Positions 24,497 through 31,145 of a DNA stretch of 35,287 bases are shown piece after piece. The notes beneath the pieces were generated by a model. That model did not search any database. It worked only from the letters and a program-made list of their open reading frames with translations, and had not been told where the DNA came from. How positions within the stretch are numbered: the stretch's first letter is position 1; every line of letters starts with the position of its first letter. Origin of the DNA: Patescibacteria group bacterium (GTDB lineage Bacteria; Patescibacteriota; Minisyncoccia; Phycocordibacterales; UBA918); NCBI GenBank assembly GCA_018608435.1, contig JABAZV010000018.1, positions 1-35,287 on the forward strand. The letters run 5' to 3'. Made by a program: the position numbers and the translations under genes.

Positions 24497-24912
24497 TCCG
24501 CGGTAGCTCAGCGGTAGAGCATCCGGCTGTAACATTGAACATTGTTCGTTCTAAATAGCAGCCTCCCGTAGTAATGCGGGTTGCAAATGAGGTGAATTGT
24601 CTAGTTTGTTTACAAATTAGAGGCTGTCATGGCTAGTCCATTTCAGTACTGGAAACCCTAACAAGCATTCGTGCGTTGAGGGCAATCAGCAGCCAAGCCC
24701 TGTATTGTTTATTCAAGTTTTGGTTTGAATAAAACGCGCAGGGAAGGTTCAGAGACTATCCCTTTTGGGAGTAGGGCAGGTAACTGTTCGAAGCGCCTCA
24801 CACCCAGATTTCTTATTTATAAGTGATTTGGGTGATGATATAGTCCACCCCTTGGAGAAATCCTTGGATACGTGTAACCGGCAGGTCACAGGTTCGAATC
24901 CTGTCCGCGGAG
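24497..24912 (+). tRNA. tRNA-Asn(GUU) interrupted by a group I intron
   Basis: Exon 1 is 24497-24530 and exon 2 is 24875-24912. The acceptor stem TCCGCGG pairs with CCGCGGA; the D arm is GCTC-AGCGGTA-GAGC; the T arm is ACAGG-TTCGAAT-CCTGT; the discriminator base is G73, as in Asn tRNAs. After removing 344 nt the anticodon loop is CTGTTAA, that is U33-GUU-A37-A38, hence Asn. The anticodon stem is TCCGG/CCGGC with a mismatch at 27-43. The intron lies between positions 35 and 36, inside the anticodon. CCA is not encoded. A -10-like TATACT is at 24471-24476, about 20 nt before the gene, and a terminator follows at 24941-24969. Confidence 0.9.
24531..24874 (+). ncRNA. group I self-splicing intron (344 nt, no ORF)
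   Basis: Conserved core elements are visible in order: Q-like AATCAGCAGCC (24684-24694), R-like GTTCAGAGACTA (24747-24758) and S-like GATGATATAGTCC (24834-24846). GACTA (24754-24758) and TAGTC (24841-24845) form P7. P1 forms between exon GGCTGT (24525-24530) and internal guide GCAGCC (24558-24563), six pairs ending with the required U-G wobble at the 5' splice site. The last intron base is G24874. These two boundaries restore a perfect tRNA-Asn loop, which confirms them independently. There is no significant reading frame inside, so no homing endonuclease is encoded. Confidence 0.88.
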
Positions 24913-24940
24913 CATATTACAAAGTGAAGCATTTACAGGG

Positions 24941-24969
24941 GTCCTTGCAATCAAATTGTAGGGACTTTT
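24941..24969 (+). terminator. terminator after tRNA-Asn
   Basis: GTCCTTGCAA pairs with TTGTAGGGAC (two G-U pairs) around TCAAA and is followed by TTTTG. It is 28 nt after the tRNA. Confidence 0.6.
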
Positions 24970-25036
24970 GTATTGTAAACTAACGATATTTCGGTTGAGG
25001 AGGGTAGAGTTCGATAGTGATTCTGAGAGCTTTCAT

Positions 25037-25069
25037 AAAAATATCCTTATTTATAAGGGTATTTTTATT
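25037..25069. terminator. A/T-flanked hairpin in the gap after tRNA-Asn
   Basis: AAAAATATCCTTA pairs with TAAGGGTATTTTT (one G-U), with A and T runs on both sides, so it could work on either strand. The rest of the 406-nt gap between the tRNA and the next gene (24913-25318) shows no gene, only this hairpin, the tRNA terminator and the promoter at 25210-25240. Confidence 0.5.
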
Positions 25070-25209
25070 AAGTGACTTTATTACTCCTCCTTTTTTCTAA
25101 TCCATCTAGCGGAATTAATCACAAATCTCCACAAAAGTGTTTGAGAAACGGAGGTCTATATTTCACAACCTCTTGGTAAAGGTCTAAATATTAAAATTAC
25201 ATGAGTCTA

Positions 25210-25240
25210 TTGACATATTGTGTACAAAAGTGTTTTATAG
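25210..25240 (+). promoter_or_regulatory. sigma70-type promoter of the GRDP-like gene
   Basis: A perfect TTGACA (25210-25215) is followed after 17-18 nt by TTTTATA (25233-25239). The leader to the ATG at 25319 would be about 70 nt and holds the GAGGT ribosome-binding site. Confidence 0.5.
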
Positions 25241-25318
25241 ATATGCCTGCACGTACTCTTCCGAGATGACTGTGTAGAAGTTCTTGTGAAAAACATTCAA
25301 CCTTATGAGGTAACAATT

Positions 25319-25831
25319 ATGAACGTACGTTCAAATCTGAAGATACGCGAAAGCGAATTTGATCTTTCTGGTAAAGTAATCGCGTATGAGAACGCTGAAT
25401 TCATCGAGCGTCTCAAGGTTAAGCTTGACTTGGGTCATGAAACAGCAGAGCAGCTGTTCTCTGACTTGAAGCAGTTTCTCTACTTGTGCGGTACTAGACC
25501 AGGCATCTGTAGTCCGACCGACCGTATCGATGCAGCCTGGCACGAGTTTGTTCTCTACACCGAAGACTATGCAACTTTCTGCGATATTATGTTCGGTCGG
25601 TTCATTCACCATGTGCCGCCAACCTATCTCTCTGACGAGAAGCGTACTAAAGGTAAGACTTGGCGCACTTATCAAGTTGCACTCGATATCTTCGGTGAAC
25701 TTAGTTCAAACTGGAATGTTCCCGAACATATGCGTCCACAACGTGGTGCAAAACCCGACAATGTTGAACTTATCGAGTTCGATAACTGCGGCAATTCCTG
25801 CGGCTGTGGACCAGCATGTAACAGCGACTGA
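25319..25831 (+). CDS. GRDP/DUF1399-like protein with cysteine-rich tail
   Basis: A 170-aa protein. The ATG at 25319 is chosen over an in-frame GTG at 25286 because GAGGT lies 7 nt before it. The central part, IDAAWHEFVLYTEDYATFCDIMFGRFIHHVPP (D71, W74-H75, H97-H98 among its conserved-looking residues), matches the D-x-x-WH ... Y..FC...G.F.HH.P pattern of glycine-rich domain-containing-protein-like (DUF1399) proteins, whose biochemical role is unknown; the His and Asp pattern suggests a metal site. The last 14 residues carry four cysteines (C157, C161, C163, C167 in NCGNSCGCGPACNS), like a small metal-binding tail. It has its own promoter and a terminator at 25854-25885. Confidence 0.7.
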   Translation: MNVRSNLKIRESEFDLSGKVIAYENAEFIERLKVKLDLGHETAEQLFSDLKQFLYLCGTRPGICSPTDRIDAAWHEFVLYTEDYATFCDIMFGRFIHHVPPTYLSDEKRTKGKTWRTYQVALDIFGELSSNWNVPEHMRPQRGAKPDNVELIEFDNCGNSCGCGPACNSD

Positions 25832-25853
25832 CGTTCTGCTGTGAAGTAGTAAT

Positions 25854-25885
25854 AAAGGTGGATCTTCGGATCCGCCTTTCTTTAA
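25854..25885 (+). terminator. strong terminator with TTCG tetraloop
   Basis: An 11-bp stem (25854-25864 with 25869-25879, one G-U) is capped by TTCG and followed by CTTT. It closes the GRDP-like gene 23 nt after its stop. Confidence 0.75.
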
Positions 25886-25901
25886 AATACTGGAGGTTGA
25901 C

Positions 25902-26498
25902 ATGAACAGAGTTTTTATTGATAAGATTACTGGTCTCTATAATCAGGATCACATTGGAGTGGATACTTTTCTGAATGTGCTTAGTGTTGAAGAATTGTAT
26001 CATTTAGGTGGTGTTTTCAAAACGAATACGGAAAGATTTAAGTCTCTAGATTTCGGTGGTGTAACAAGATGGGACTTGACTGAAGAAGATTTATTCAAGT
26101 ATTCAGAGTTAGAAATTGGTCGTAAAAAATCAAGAACCATCGCTGATACTGTCATTGCTATTGCAGAGGGTAATAAGTTATATCGAGAGAAGTTCAGTGT
26201 TTTGTTTTACCCAAAAGGATCTTCCGGTGTTAAGCCACATCGAGATACTGAACATTCAGTAAATTGCATAGTCATTCTTGTCATTAAAGGAGTTAACTCT
26301 TTTTATGTCGCAAAAGATAAGACACTCGAAGATGTTACTGAATTTTCGACAAAACCTGGAGACGCAATCGTTTTGAGAGGTCCGAGAAGTAGCGAAGATA
26401 CTCTTTCTCGCCCCATACACTACGTCGATCAAGTCGTTGAGCCTCGCTACGTAATGATTTACAGACATATAAATTTAGATGGAATAAATAATAAGTGA
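25902..26498 (+). CDS. 2-oxoglutarate/Fe(II)-dependent oxygenase-like protein
   Basis: A 198-aa protein with the double-stranded beta-helix pattern of Fe(II)/2OG oxygenases: H113-R-D115 in KPHRDTEHS, a distal H173 in RPIHYVDQ and R182 in EPRYVMIYRH, placed as the 2OG-binding arginine. FSVLFYPKGSSGVKPHRD resembles AlkB- or prolyl-hydroxylase-like folds (Y-x-x-G-...-HxD). The N-terminal ~95 residues are not recognised. The substrate cannot be predicted. An excellent GGAGG ribosome-binding site lies 8 nt before the ATG. It may be transcribed by read-through from the GRDP-like gene or from an unseen promoter in the 70-nt gap. A clear terminator follows. Confidence 0.7.
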   Translation: MNRVFIDKITGLYNQDHIGVDTFLNVLSVEELYHLGGVFKTNTERFKSLDFGGVTRWDLTEEDLFKYSELEIGRKKSRTIADTVIAIAEGNKLYREKFSVLFYPKGSSGVKPHRDTEHSVNCIVILVIKGVNSFYVAKDKTLEDVTEFSTKPGDAIVLRGPRSSEDTLSRPIHYVDQVVEPRYVMIYRHINLDGINNK

Positions 26499-26515
26499 GA
26501 CTGAATAGTTATTTT

Positions 26516-26548
26516 AAGGCAAGCTCCAAGCTTGCCTTATTTCTTTTT
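26516..26548 (+). terminator. terminator after the oxygenase gene
   Basis: AAGGCAAGCT pairs exactly with AGCTTGCCTT around CCA, followed by a T-rich tract. Confidence 0.75.
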
Positions 26549-26568
26549 ATATACATAATATACTTTAT

Positions 26569-27300
26569 ATGATTAAAACCAATCGCTTTACACTCAACCA
26601 CAATGTCTTAGATTATGAAGATGGTACTAATGAGGTGTTGATTCTTGAACCAAGCACTGACAAGGTTGCTGGTGATATTTTATTTCTTCATGGACATCAA
26701 GTTGGTGCGCGTGTGGGGGCATGGGAGGTTCCTCGGTACTTAGGACCGCTTTTGTCTCGAGGGTATAGAATAATTGCCCCTTCGCTTTTAGGGTATGGTA
26801 AAACTTCAGGCGAACCAGATTATTGTGGTCCACTCACCTTGAAACGGTTAGAAGCTACTATAAGAGATTTTGTTGATGGTCCAGTACATGTCATGGGGGC
26901 ATCAAGAGGTGGGACGTTGGCAGTTTTGTTTGCGGAACATTTCTCAGAACTGGCTGCAAGCTGTACTGCAATTGCAGGGGTGTATGACCTAGAGTCAATG
27001 GTGAACCAGACTTCGGACGAGCGAATGAAACAGAATATTATAAACGAGACTGGTGGCACGGTAGATTCTTATAACAAACGTGATCCTAAAAAACTTTGCG
27101 ATAAACTCAAGGCGCCATTGCATATAGTTCATGGATTAAAAGATGAGCAGATACCCGTGTCACAAGCTGAGGACTTTTCCCTCTTTTTACAAGAAAAAAA
27201 TATCAACCAAAAATTGACCATATTAGAGAAGTCCGGACATAAATTATTTTCTGAACGGATTTTTAAGGAAGTGATGATTCCCTTTTTGGAAACAGAATAA
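26569..27300 (+). CDS. alpha/beta-hydrolase fold protein
   Basis: A 243-aa serine hydrolase. The nucleophile elbow is GASRG (residues 110-114, S112), the oxyanion region LFLHGHQ (39-44), the likely acid D192 in GLKDEQIP and the base H224 in KSGHKLFSE. The triad is complete and in order. The family covers esterases, lipases and peptidases, so the substrate is open. No signal peptide is seen, so it is cytoplasmic. There is no Shine-Dalgarno site; CATAAT and TATACT boxes lie 9 and 4 nt before the ATG, so a leaderless transcript is possible. It is convergent with the glycosyltransferase gene; a hairpin separates them. Confidence 0.82.
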   Translation: MIKTNRFTLNHNVLDYEDGTNEVLILEPSTDKVAGDILFLHGHQVGARVGAWEVPRYLGPLLSRGYRIIAPSLLGYGKTSGEPDYCGPLTLKRLEATIRDFVDGPVHVMGASRGGTLAVLFAEHFSELAASCTAIAGVYDLESMVNQTSDERMKQNIINETGGTVDSYNKRDPKKLCDKLKAPLHIVHGLKDEQIPVSQAEDFSLFLQEKNINQKLTILEKSGHKLFSERIFKEVMIPFLETE

Positions 27301-27303
27301 AAA

Positions 27304-27325
27304 AAGGGCGACTAGTGTCGCCCTT
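27304..27325 (-). terminator. terminator of the minus-strand glycosyltransferase gene
   Basis: AAGGGCGAC and GTCGCCCTT pair around TAGT. On the minus strand it is followed by TTTTT, on the plus strand by no T tract, so it mainly serves the gene ending at 27331. Confidence 0.65.
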
Positions 27326-27330
27326 AGGGG

Positions 27331-28518
27331 TTATTGATATGGTGATTTCCGGACTCTTATCAGAAATTTCTCCACATTACTAATTCCCTTAAAGTAAAGC
27401 GCGTCGAGATCCACGCCGGCATCAGTTTTTTTCTGCAGATGATTTTTTTTGGAGATTTGCAAGAGCGTTTTAATTAAAATCTCAGTTCCCAATGGTGTAC
27501 CCGGGATGATCTCAGAATTAGATTCATTGATTACTTGCGGGTACTTACTAGCGATCTCCTCTGTGGTTATCAGTGGCCTACCTGTTCCGAGTACTTCAAA
27601 GGGTATTCCTGGGCCATGAATGCTGATCTTGAAATCATTTTCTAGATACAGCACTGCATGGGATTCTCGGATCGCATCTGCTATCTTCCAGTGTGGAGCA
27701 TACGGTCGTAGTTCAAGTAGCCCTCGTTCAACCAATCCTAGTGAATTGATCTTGTCACGATATTTTTGGAAATGTTTCCCACCCCAGTAGGCAGTTACTT
27801 TGACGGCTGGTTCAGCTGAATCCAGTGTAGCGAGTGCGTCGATAAGCTGGTCAGTGCCTTTTGTTCTACCAGTTTTTCCATATATCAAAAGTTTGCAGGT
27901 TTTGGTATCCATTGGCAGATTAGCCGGAAAAAATACATCTGCTGGCCATGGCTTGAAACCGAGGACAGTAAGTTTTTCTGCTGATACGCCAATGTCGTGA
28001 AAGTAGTGGTGATGTTTTCCTTGTGTAGCAACTAACATAGCTCGACGATACACTTGTTCGTGTAAAGTTTTGAGTTGAGAGAGTTTGCTGAGCTTTCCAA
28101 GATCACTACCTGCGTGTTTTATGGTGTACGGAACTCCTGTGAGTGCGGAGAGATTCATTGCAGCCACACCATAAGGCTCAACATAATGAGCATATATGAA
28201 GTCTGGCTTGAATTCTTTCACAATCTCTAACCCAAGACTGAGCAGTTTTGAGCCAAAAGGTTTGCTGTATGGGATATAGAATTCTTTTTCATCAGGTTCC
28301 GTAGATACAAATCTGATGGAATTAGTTTTCCGAAAGCCAGTCAGCTTACGTTTGTCTTCTTCACTGAGTTTTATCCGATATTCATCCTCTACCTCATCTG
28401 CATTGGTTAGAACAACTACTTCGTGTCCAAGTTCGGCGAAAGTTTGAGCCAGCCAATAGTTTTGGATACTAACTCCTCCCTGTATAGGGGGGTATTTTAC
28501 TATCATTAAGATGCGCAT
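27331..28518 (-). CDS. GT4-family glycosyltransferase
   Basis: A 395-aa GT-B glycosyltransferase. The ATG at 28518 gives MRILMIVKYPPIQGGVSIQNYWLAQTFAELGHEVVVLTN, the usual start of a GT4 acceptor domain, with AGGAG 7 nt upstream; a longer TTG-initiated frame to 28539 runs through that site and is rejected. The C-terminal donor domain has KLLIYGKTGRTKGTDQLIDAL and a PFEVLGTGRPLITT segment in place of the usual EPFG...E loop. Likely role: adding a sugar to a surface glycan or glycolipid from the cytoplasmic face. It has its own promoter (TTGACA-17-TATTTT) and terminator, so it is a single-gene unit among accessory genes. Confidence 0.85.
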   Translation of the reverse strand: MRILMIVKYPPIQGGVSIQNYWLAQTFAELGHEVVVLTNADEVEDEYRIKLSEEDKRKLTGFRKTNSIRFVSTEPDEKEFYIPYSKPFGSKLLSLGLEIVKEFKPDFIYAHYVEPYGVAAMNLSALTGVPYTIKHAGSDLGKLSKLSQLKTLHEQVYRRAMLVATQGKHHHYFHDIGVSAEKLTVLGFKPWPADVFFPANLPMDTKTCKLLIYGKTGRTKGTDQLIDALATLDSAEPAVKVTAYWGGKHFQKYRDKINSLGLVERGLLELRPYAPHWKIADAIRESHAVLYLENDFKISIHGPGIPFEVLGTGRPLITTEEIASKYPQVINESNSEIIPGTPLGTEILIKTLLQISKKNHLQKKTDAGVDLDALYFKGISNVEKFLIRVRKSPYQ

Positions 28519-28548
28519 AGCAATCTCCTGTAAGAACAAGTTTCAAAA

Positions 28549-28577
28549 AAAATATCATTAAAAACACACTATGTCAA
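28549..28577 (-). promoter_or_regulatory. sigma70-type promoter of the GT4 gene
   Basis: On the minus strand TTGACA (28577-28572) and TATTTT (28554-28549) are exactly 17 nt apart, about 30 nt before the ATG with its Shine-Dalgarno site. Confidence 0.65.
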
Positions 28578-28612
28578 TAGTTTTAGTTGCGAACAAACAA
28601 ATGACTACTACT

Positions 28613-28670
28613 TATAATTTTAAGTATGAGATATCACTCAGTAATAACAAATAATCTGAAAGTTGCGTGA
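28613..28670 (+). promoter_or_regulatory. -10 box with a 14-codon leaderless frame
   Basis: TATAAT (28613-28618) is 7 nt before an ATG (28626) that opens a 14-codon frame ending at 28670. The spacing is the same as at other predicted leaderless starts here. The remaining 28671-28820 shows only an inverted TGATTA/TAATCA pair and no gene. It may start a short RNA or be chance. Confidence 0.25.
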
Positions 28671-28820
28671 TTATGCAGGTTTTTCATCAGTGTAATCACA
28701 ATGACAGCAGTGACAGTACTTTAGGGATAAATTCTTTTAACTCCAATTCAATACTTTTCCAGTTAATTGTTCGAAAAGCATCCAACTGGGGGAGCAAAAT
28801 AGGATAGGGAACTAAACAAA

Positions 28821-28890
28821 AGTCCGAACATCCTTCACCCAGTGGATCCGACAAAAATGAGCTCTAACTACAGAGCTCATTTTGGTAGGG
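28821..28890 (+). repeat. left direct repeat bounding the ATP-grasp cassette (with hairpin)
   Basis: This ~70-nt element reads from GTCCGAACATCC through CACCCAG and GGATC to ACAAAAATGAG, then a hairpin of about 12 bp (arms around 28855-28866 and 28873-28884) and GTAGG. A second copy in the same direction is at 31146-31214. A weaker copy starting GTTCGAAAAGCATCC precedes it at 28769-28806. The hairpin could act as a terminator. Confidence 0.55.
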
Positions 28891-28948
28891 AAGTAGAAAA
28901 AAATCGTGATTGTCCCCATTTCTTGTTTTGTAATCGGTTTGAAAAATT

Positions 28949-28979
28949 AACGGCCCCCATCAACGATGGTGGCCGTTTT
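28949..28979 (-). terminator. terminator of the 49-aa peptide gene
   Basis: Twelve base pairs with one mismatch (AACGGCC...GGCCGTT outside, CCATC/GATGG inside) around AAC. On the minus strand GTTAATTTTTC follows. It lies 17 nt after the stop of the small gene at 28996. Confidence 0.65.
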
Positions 28980-28995
28980 GTTGCACCGAGTGGTG

Positions 28996-29145
28996 CTAGT
29001 CATCGCGATGGCGGGGGTGTCCGCAACGTGTATGAAAGATCTCCGCGTCTGCCTGGTCCTGGTCGACGACGTCATCGTGCTCGTCTACCTGGTCAGCTCG
29101 GTCGAGAAGGAAAGGTACAGTTGGTCGCTCTTGCTGGTCATTCAT
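28996..29145 (-). CDS. 49-aa acidic peptide, possible precursor of the ATP-grasp ligase
   Basis: The frame MNDQQERPTVPFLLDRADQ and onward encodes 49 residues, ending CGHPRHRDD. Real-gene evidence: AAGGAG 7 nt before the ATG, a strong terminator 17 nt after the stop, same strand as and 36 nt after the ChaN-like gene. The N-terminus has a TVPFLLDRA segment that loosely resembles the PFFARFL leader helix of microviridin precursors; the remainder is rich in Asp/Glu (over ten), as graspetide cores are. Against this, the acidic part has only one Thr (T39), no Ser and no Lys, so few partners for ester or amide cross-links exist; C41 is the other nucleophile. It may be a precursor of an unusual kind, or an unrelated acidic protein. 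The DNA is strikingly GC-rich (39 of 60 bases at 29041-29100). Confidence 0.55.
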   Translation of the reverse strand: MNDQQERPTVPFLLDRADQVDEHDDVVDQDQADAEIFHTRCGHPRHRDD

Positions 29146-29181
29146 TTAAGTTCTCCTTCTTTCTGAAGTGGAAAAACCATG

Positions 29182-29913
29182 CTACATACTATTCAAGATA
29201 TCTGTCAAGCTGGTAGGAGTTCCTGCAGCTTCGGTCTGCGGTATGGTCAATGTGGCGTCAAAGTAGCCGTTTGGCCCAATTTGCTGCGATTCGAAACCGG
29301 TCACGTTAACCACTTGACCTTCTACTGCAAGCGAGCCTTTCTGATACTGAATAAATACCGAATAAGTTTCGTGCTGTTGTTTTAGGTACGCTGCCATTGG
29401 TACTACGGTCTCCTGGCCATTATGGTACTCACTTGTTCGTGCGTGCATGTTGCCAGTCTCTACCACGACAAACCTGTTGGGGTGCTTTTGTGCGTATGCG
29501 CTCAGTGCTTGAGAGAGCGCATATTCATGGTCGCTGACTGGGTCCATAGTGTCAAACGTAGTTATGTCAAACTTTTCTTTATGTGTGCGGTTGTAGTGCT
29601 TCATCCACTTCAGCAACGCCGCGTGCTCCATGGTAAACCTGCCATCGGAATCTAAAAAGAATTGCGGCAGGGATGTGGGCGCGGTTCCAGCTTGAATGTA
29701 GTCTCGCAACATCCCTTGTTCGTTCTCATTGAGTGGCCACTCAAACGCAACTGTAATGGGCTTTTGTTTGCCCGCTACCGCCTGCATCACGGAACGCACA
29801 AGCCCTGCATTTTGTTGCGAGCCGTGCATTTCTCCTAGAACCATGAACGAATATTCAGGCACCAGCTCGGCTGCTCGCTCTATGAGGAATTGTGCTGGTT
29901 CTTGCGTGGGCAT
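29182..29913 (-). CDS. ChaN/EreA-like hydrolase (Tiki/TraB-type fold)
   Basis: A 243-aa protein. The ATG at 29913 is preferred over the frame start at 29952; a TATAAT box (29924-29929) lies 10 nt before it. Conserved-looking motifs are LGEMHGSQQN (GEMHG, 27-31), FEWPL (E58) and ETGNMHAR (GNMH, 154-157). The GExH...E...GxxH pattern fits the ChaN/erythromycin-esterase/Tiki group of metal or esterase enzymes (family recollection, not searched). No signal peptide is evident. It lies between the ATP-grasp gene and the small peptide gene on the same strand, so processing, hydrolysis or resistance linked to a modified peptide is possible. The C-terminal ~70 residues are Gly/Thr-rich beta-like sequence. 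Confidence 0.6.
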   Translation of the reverse strand: MPTQEPAQFLIERAAELVPEYSFMVLGEMHGSQQNAGLVRSVMQAVAGKQKPITVAFEWPLNENEQGMLRDYIQAGTAPTSLPQFFLDSDGRFTMEHAALLKWMKHYNRTHKEKFDITTFDTMDPVSDHEYALSQALSAYAQKHPNRFVVVETGNMHARTSEYHNGQETVVPMAAYLKQQHETYSVFIQYQKGSLAVEGQVVNVTGFESQQIGPNGYFDATLTIPQTEAAGTPTSLTDILNSM

Positions 29914-29937
29914 TGTATTGGTTATTATACAACAAAT

Positions 29938-29966
29938 CGATCCGGCCTCCATGGAGAACCGGATCG
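29938..29966. terminator. hairpin between ATP-grasp and ChaN-like genes
   Basis: CGATCCGG (29938-29945) pairs with CCGGATCG (29959-29966), enclosing CTCC-AT-GGAG. It lies 11 nt after the ATP-grasp stop and just upstream of the -10 box of the next gene, so it may separate the two transcripts. The T tract is weak. Confidence 0.45.
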
Positions 29967-29976
29967 TAAAAACGTG

Positions 29977-30918
29977 TTATTCACACAAAAAACGTACAAA
30001 TGGCGTTGCAAGGTCTGTGCCCGTTGCGTACTGAAGCCAGAGCCACTGGCCATTTGGATTGATTTCCAGGAACACGAGATCACCACTATCTACTTCCACA
30101 AGGTCGATTGCAGCAAACTCTAGCTCGTAATGTCGCATCAGTGCTTGAAGCTTGGTTGCGATACATTCATCAAGCGTGCAGTACTCATGTCGTATCTGGT
30201 CCAAGGAAAGCTGCTTGATGTCGTCTGCATCGGACTTACGGGTTTGCCGAAATGCATACATATGCTCCCCGAACACAACCACGCGAAGCTCTGAACGCAC
30301 GGGCAACTTCTCTTGCGCGTAGCAAGGCATGTGGCTGATCGCAGCATTGAAGTCATTCTTATGGAGGGTTCTTGTCCCGAGGACCAAATGTTCAGTGCCG
30401 TCATGCAGTACTTGTGTTTGGATTGGCTTCGCTACAATGTCACCATCACAAGCATCTGCAAACGAAGATAGCTCGTCTAGGCTGTTCGTAACAATGGTTT
30501 TAGGTATACGAAGTCCTTGCTGGCGTGCTTTTACAAGCTGGCTAAGTTTTGGCCGAGCTCGAACCAGACTGCTTCTACGGTTCACCCAGCGACACGACTC
30601 GTAGGTGTTAAGGATGGACTCAACAATACCCTCCCGCTCCTGCCAGACAAACGATTCAACGCTGTCCTTTGCGTCATGGAACGGATTTCTCCGTCTGTAC
30701 CATACGGTGGTCACGTCGCACGGAAGCTGTGTGCCATGTACCGCGGCGACACCGCCCATGATGCTCCACACAAATGGATGTGCATCTTGTTCATCTAAGA
30801 AAGTGTCCACATCAAGACGGAATACAGAGACATTTCGCTGTGCCAGTGCTTCCGAGATTATTCGAACATGATGGTCGTCCGATTCAGTCACAATGAGAAT
30901 AGAGCTGTTTCTTGCCAT
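29977..30918 (-). CDS. MvdD/MvdC-like ATP-grasp ligase (graspetide-type maturase)
   Basis: A 313-aa ATP-grasp enzyme. The start at 30918 has AGGAG 8 nt upstream; the longer frame to 31011 is rejected. It follows the plan of MvdC/MvdD ligases, which make ester or amide links between side chains of ribosomal peptides: an N-terminal domain with TTVWYRRRNPF, then CRWVNRRSSLVRARPKLSQL, GLRIPKTIVTNS, DIVAKPIQ (ATP lysine region), EKLPVRSELRVVVFGEHMYAFRQ, and the Mg2+/ATP motif FLEINPNGQWLWLQ near the C-terminus. The EINPNGQW signature is the closest match to that subfamily. Neighbours are a ChaN-like hydrolase and a 49-aa acidic peptide on the same strand. Base composition is richer in GC than flanking genes and the region is bounded by direct repeats, both signs of transfer. 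The peptide substrate is not proven. Confidence 0.78.
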   Translation of the reverse strand: MARNSSILIVTESDDHHVRIISEALAQRNVSVFRLDVDTFLDEQDAHPFVWSIMGGVAAVHGTQLPCDVTTVWYRRRNPFHDAKDSVESFVWQEREGIVESILNTYESCRWVNRRSSLVRARPKLSQLVKARQQGLRIPKTIVTNSLDELSSFADACDGDIVAKPIQTQVLHDGTEHLVLGTRTLHKNDFNAAISHMPCYAQEKLPVRSELRVVVFGEHMYAFRQTRKSDADDIKQLSLDQIRHEYCTLDECIATKLQALMRHYELEFAAIDLVEVDSGDLVFLEINPNGQWLWLQYATGTDLATPFVRFLCE

Positions 30919-30955
30919 GACATATCTCCTGCAGTTGTCAATTTCTACTGACGCA

Positions 30956-30983
30956 ACAATACTGCACACAGCGAAAAAGTCAA
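30956..30983 (-). promoter_or_regulatory. promoter of the ATP-grasp gene
   Basis: On the minus strand TTGACT (30983-30978) and TATTGT (30961-30956) are 16 nt apart; a leader of about 30 nt with a Shine-Dalgarno site follows. Upstream, 30984-31145 shows no gene beyond two overlapping 24-codon frames without good support. Confidence 0.5.
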
Positions 30984-31145
30984 CGTCCTGAACCAGAAAA
31001 TGTACAGTCACAGTTTCCTATAGCGCCATGCACGATTTACACCGTCTCCCAATTTCCATCTTCCGAGCAACACTTTCTCCATTTCCGTTCATATTTCTTC
31101 TAGCGTCGGTATGGCATACGCACTGAGATCTACACTCAGGAAGCA

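Noticed and set aside
24497-24540. tRNA-Tyr(GUA) reading of the interrupted tRNA
   Set aside because: Joining at the TGTAAC repeat gives a 6-nt anticodon loop; the P1 helix and the terminal G of the intron place the junctions so that the loop is CTGTTAA (Asn), and G73 fits Asn, not Tyr.
24765-24983. 72-aa frame inside the intron and tRNA
   Set aside because: It crosses the conserved intron core, the 3' splice site and the tRNA, and has no ribosome-binding site; not a homing endonuclease.
28966-29166. 66-aa hydrophobic plus-strand frame (MVAVLLHRV start)
   Set aside because: It is the antisense of the GC-rich acidic peptide; Asp codons read backwards give Val/Leu-rich sequence. No ribosome-binding site.
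28842-29216. 124-aa plus-strand reading frame
   Set aside because: It runs through the repeat hairpin, a terminator and the antisense of the 49-aa gene, with low-complexity Arg/Gly composition; the minus-strand gene has better start and stop signals.
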